In this document: piece after piece, positions 5,337 to 6,661 of the stretch
How positions within the stretch are numbered: position 1 is the first letter of the stretch
How the letters are laid out: each line of letters begins with the position of its first letter
From: Candidatus Omnitrophota bacterium
GTDB taxonomy: Bacteria; Omnitrophota; Omnitrophia; Omnitrophales; Danuiimicrobiaceae
Reading direction: 5' to 3'
Assembly: GCA_016206955.1 (NCBI GenBank)
Contig: JACQQO010000130.1
Location: forward strand, 1 to 6,661
DNA: 6,661 nt
Notes under the pieces: generated by a model
What the model was told of the DNA's origin: nothing
Database searches by the model: none
Seen by the model: the letters and a program-made list of their open reading frames with translations, nothing else
Position numbers and translations under genes: made by a program

Positions 5337-6491
5337 TTGCTCGCCGGTTTCGTTATTTTCTTTTTTCACGTAACGCCGGCATTTTCAGAAACGCTTCTTC
5401 CCACCTCCTTTCCGCTTTCCCAAGCAGAAGAAATTCCGAAATTTGTGAAGGTGGCTCTTTTGATCGATGTGCCGACAGTGCATGTTTCTACCGAAGGCCC
5501 TTATCAAATTGGAGGTCGGGACGGTTCTGTTTTAAAACAAAGCGAAGAGCCGCTTCAAGCGCAGGTTCAGCTTCAAAGCGGCGGAATCGGTATCAATGAT
5601 CAAGTCTTACCGGAAAAAAGTCTTACCTTAAAGCCGATTCGAGGGTCAATTCAAGTTGAAAAACGAAAATATTACGGCGAAATTCAGATTTTAAAAACTT
5701 CTGAACAAACGATTACCGTCATTAACCGAATCGATATCGAAGAGTATTTGAAAGGAGTTCTTCCGCTTGAAGTTCATCCCAACTGGCCGATCGAATCGTT
5801 AAAAGCGCACGCGGTTGCTTCGCGGACGCTTGCGCTTTTTAAAGCCATCGAAAAAAAAGATCAGGATTTTGCGTTGCGCGATACCATTTACAGTCAAGTG
5901 TACGGCGGTGCTTTGTTTCATAAGCCCTCAACTGATTTGGCAGTCGAGGCGACGCAGAGTGAAATTTTAACGTTTCGTGGTAGTATATTTCCATCTTATT
6001 TTCACGCTGCCTGCGGTGGAATTACAGAAAAGGCCGATCGAATTTGGCCGCTTCAGCCGAACGAAGTGTTTAAGAGCGTTCGGTGTTTGTTTTGTAAAGG
6101 AACTAAACATTGGAAATGGAATTTAGAAATTCCGCTTGCTGAAGTCGAAGCCATCATGCAAAAGAGAGGCTTTCCGGCAAAGGATTTGAAAAATATTGTC
6201 TTTTTGAATCGGACGACAACAGGCCGGATTTCGAAAGTAAAACTTGAGTATCAAAGATCTGCGGTTGCGATTTCGGCAAGTGATTTCCGCGCTTTTTTGG
6301 GCTACGACCGATTGCGCAGTTTGAAGGCCAGTGTAAAGGTGAAGGGAAAGATCGCTTATTTTTCCGGTTACGGCTGGGGGCACGGAATCGGGTTTTGCCA
6401 ATGGGGCGCAAAAGGACAAGCGGAAGCGGGGCGCAACTACCGCGAAATTTTGGAATTTTATTTTCCGGAAAGTGAAGTGAAAAAAGTTTGA
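5337..6491 (+). CDS. SpoIID/LytB-domain protein, probable peptidoglycan lytic transglycosylase
   Basis: Exported SpoIID/LytB-family protein, expected to cleave peptidoglycan glycan strands lacking stem peptides (known for SpoIID) or to assist amidases (claimed for LytB). From the TTG at 5337 there are 384 residues. A hydrophobic signal ends near PAFS|ET (14-19). A beta-rich N-terminal region (about 35-125) precedes the SpoIID core: NRIDIEEYLKGVLPLEVHPN (130-149), where E145 corresponds to the catalytic Glu, then ESLKAHAVASRTLAL (153-167), YFHAACGGITE (221-231), VRCLFCKGTKHWKW (248-261) with a CxxC and nearby His that fit the SpoIID zinc site, and GYGWGHGIGFCQWGAKGQAE (344-363). The start is uncertain. 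TTG 5337 has no SD and gives a signal peptide without positive charge; ATG 5163 would overlap the upstream gene by 137 bp; an AGGA at 5304-5307 precedes non-standard codons such as ATC 5319. Translational coupling to the lipoprotein gene is plausible. Confidence 0.88.
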   Translation: MLAGFVIFFFHVTPAFSETLLPTSFPLSQAEEIPKFVKVALLIDVPTVHVSTEGPYQIGGRDGSVLKQSEEPLQAQVQLQSGGIGINDQVLPEKSLTLKPIRGSIQVEKRKYYGEIQILKTSEQTITVINRIDIEEYLKGVLPLEVHPNWPIESLKAHAVASRTLALFKAIEKKDQDFALRDTIYSQVYGGALFHKPSTDLAVEATQSEILTFRGSIFPSYFHAACGGITEKADRIWPLQPNEVFKSVRCLFCKGTKHWKWNLEIPLAEVEAIMQKRGFPAKDLKNIVFLNRTTTGRISKVKLEYQRSAVAISASDFRAFLGYDRLRSLKASVKVKGKIAYFSGYGWGHGIGFCQWGAKGQAEAGRNYREILEFYFPESEVKKV

Positions 6492-6496
6492 TTCGG

Positions 6497-6570
6497 GCGC
6501 CCGTAGCTCAATTGGACAGAGCGTCAGCCTCCGGAGCTGAAGGTTGGTGGTTCGATCCCACTCGGGCGCA
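6497..6570 (+). tRNA. tRNA-Arg, anticodon CCG (reads CGG)
   Basis: A complete 74-nt cloverleaf. The acceptor stem pairs GCGCCCG (6497-6503) with CGGGCGC (6563-6569) and ends in discriminator A6570. The D-stem is GCTC/GAGC (6506-6509 with 6519-6522). The anticodon stem is TCAGC/GCTGA (6524-6528 with 6536-6540), and its loop CTCCGGA places CCG at 6531-6533. The T-arm is GGTGG (6546-6550), loop TTCGATC, and CCACT (6558-6562), with one G-T pair. The variable loop is five bases. CCA is not encoded (TTC follows), so it must be added enzymatically. The gene begins 5 nt after the SpoIID stop codon, so it is either co-transcribed and processed or driven by a promoter within the end of that gene; I see no convincing promoter there. 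Confidence 0.96.
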
Positions 6571-6635
6571 TTCTTCTTTGCCCCGTCCTTGACGGCGGGG
6601 CTTCGAAGGAATGGTAAAGAGGCGAAGAAGAATGC
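6568..6635. repeat. Long inverted repeat with internal GC hairpin downstream of tRNA-Arg
   Basis: GCATTCTTCTTTGCC (6568-6582) pairs with GGCGAAGAAGAATGC (6621-6635) over 15 positions with one G-U pair in RNA. The left arm begins in the last three bases of the tRNA gene. Nested inside is GCCCCG (6580-6585) with CGGGGC (6596-6601), or alternatively CCGTC/GACGG around CTT; the outer and GC stems share 6580-6582, so they compete at the base. There is no T-run, so it is not a standard terminator. It could help end or process the tRNA transcript or be a small non-coding repeat. Nothing coding is recognisable from 6571 to the window end. Confidence 0.6.
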
Positions 6636-6661
6636 TCCTGCGAAGTTCAGCCATAACGGAC

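Noticed and set aside
6123..6419. Minus-strand open frames of 98 and 85 codons
   Set aside because: Antisense to the conserved zinc-site and GHGIG region of the SpoIID domain.
6545..6661. Minus-strand coding frame running into the tRNA 3' half
   Set aside because: A short open frame (starting at an ATG near 6652) reads through the inverted repeat and tRNA; such frames are frequent artefacts beside tRNA genes, with no SD or homology.

Overview
The window comes from a Gram-negative-type bacterial chromosome that I cannot place firmly. The evidence is a lipoprotein with a lipobox, a SpoIID/LytB-type cell-wall enzyme outside any sporulation context, a membrane diadenylate cyclase, mixed ATG/TTG starts, a tRNA without an encoded CCA end, and a REP-like palindrome. 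An uncultivated lineage such as Omnitrophota or another PVC-type phylum would fit, but this is an impression of style and not a phylogenetic result.

Layout, left to right. (1) Positions 1-1342, plus strand: the 3' part of an extracytoplasmic-type redoxin gene, then trmI, a tRNA m1A58 methyltransferase, 11 bp downstream with its own Shine-Dalgarno (SD) and a TTG start. (2) Positions 1351-2748, minus strand: a 465-residue exported or membrane-anchored protein of unknown function, with proline-rich linkers around a central domain, convergent with trmI. (3) Positions 2749-2965: an AT-rich divergent intergenic region with a good promoter for the next gene. (4) Positions 2966-3451, plus strand: an SRPBCC/polyketide-cyclase-like protein whose last nine codons and stop codon lie inside a 42-nt perfect palindrome (3420-3461). 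(5) Positions 3471-4745, minus strand: a CdaA-like diadenylate cyclase (c-di-AMP synthase) with an unusual C-terminal extension of two more membrane segments plus a terminal domain, and with DGG in place of the usual DGA motif. (6) Positions 4874-6491, plus strand: a peptidoglycan-binding coiled-coil lipoprotein followed by a SpoIID/LytB-domain protein with no obvious canonical start. (7) Positions 6497-6570: tRNA-Arg(CCG), followed by a long inverted repeat (6568-6635).

Functional themes. The divergent 3471-6491 block joins c-di-AMP signalling, which in other bacteria is tied to osmotic and cell-wall homeostasis, to a peptidoglycan-binding lipoprotein and a probable peptidoglycan-glycan-cleaving enzyme. 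The remaining genes look like ordinary housekeeping or unconnected functions. I see no mobile-element gene, CRISPR array or defence system. The most interesting points are the extended cyclase, the palindrome that has become the end of a coding sequence, the start of the SpoIID gene, and the unrecognised exported protein.
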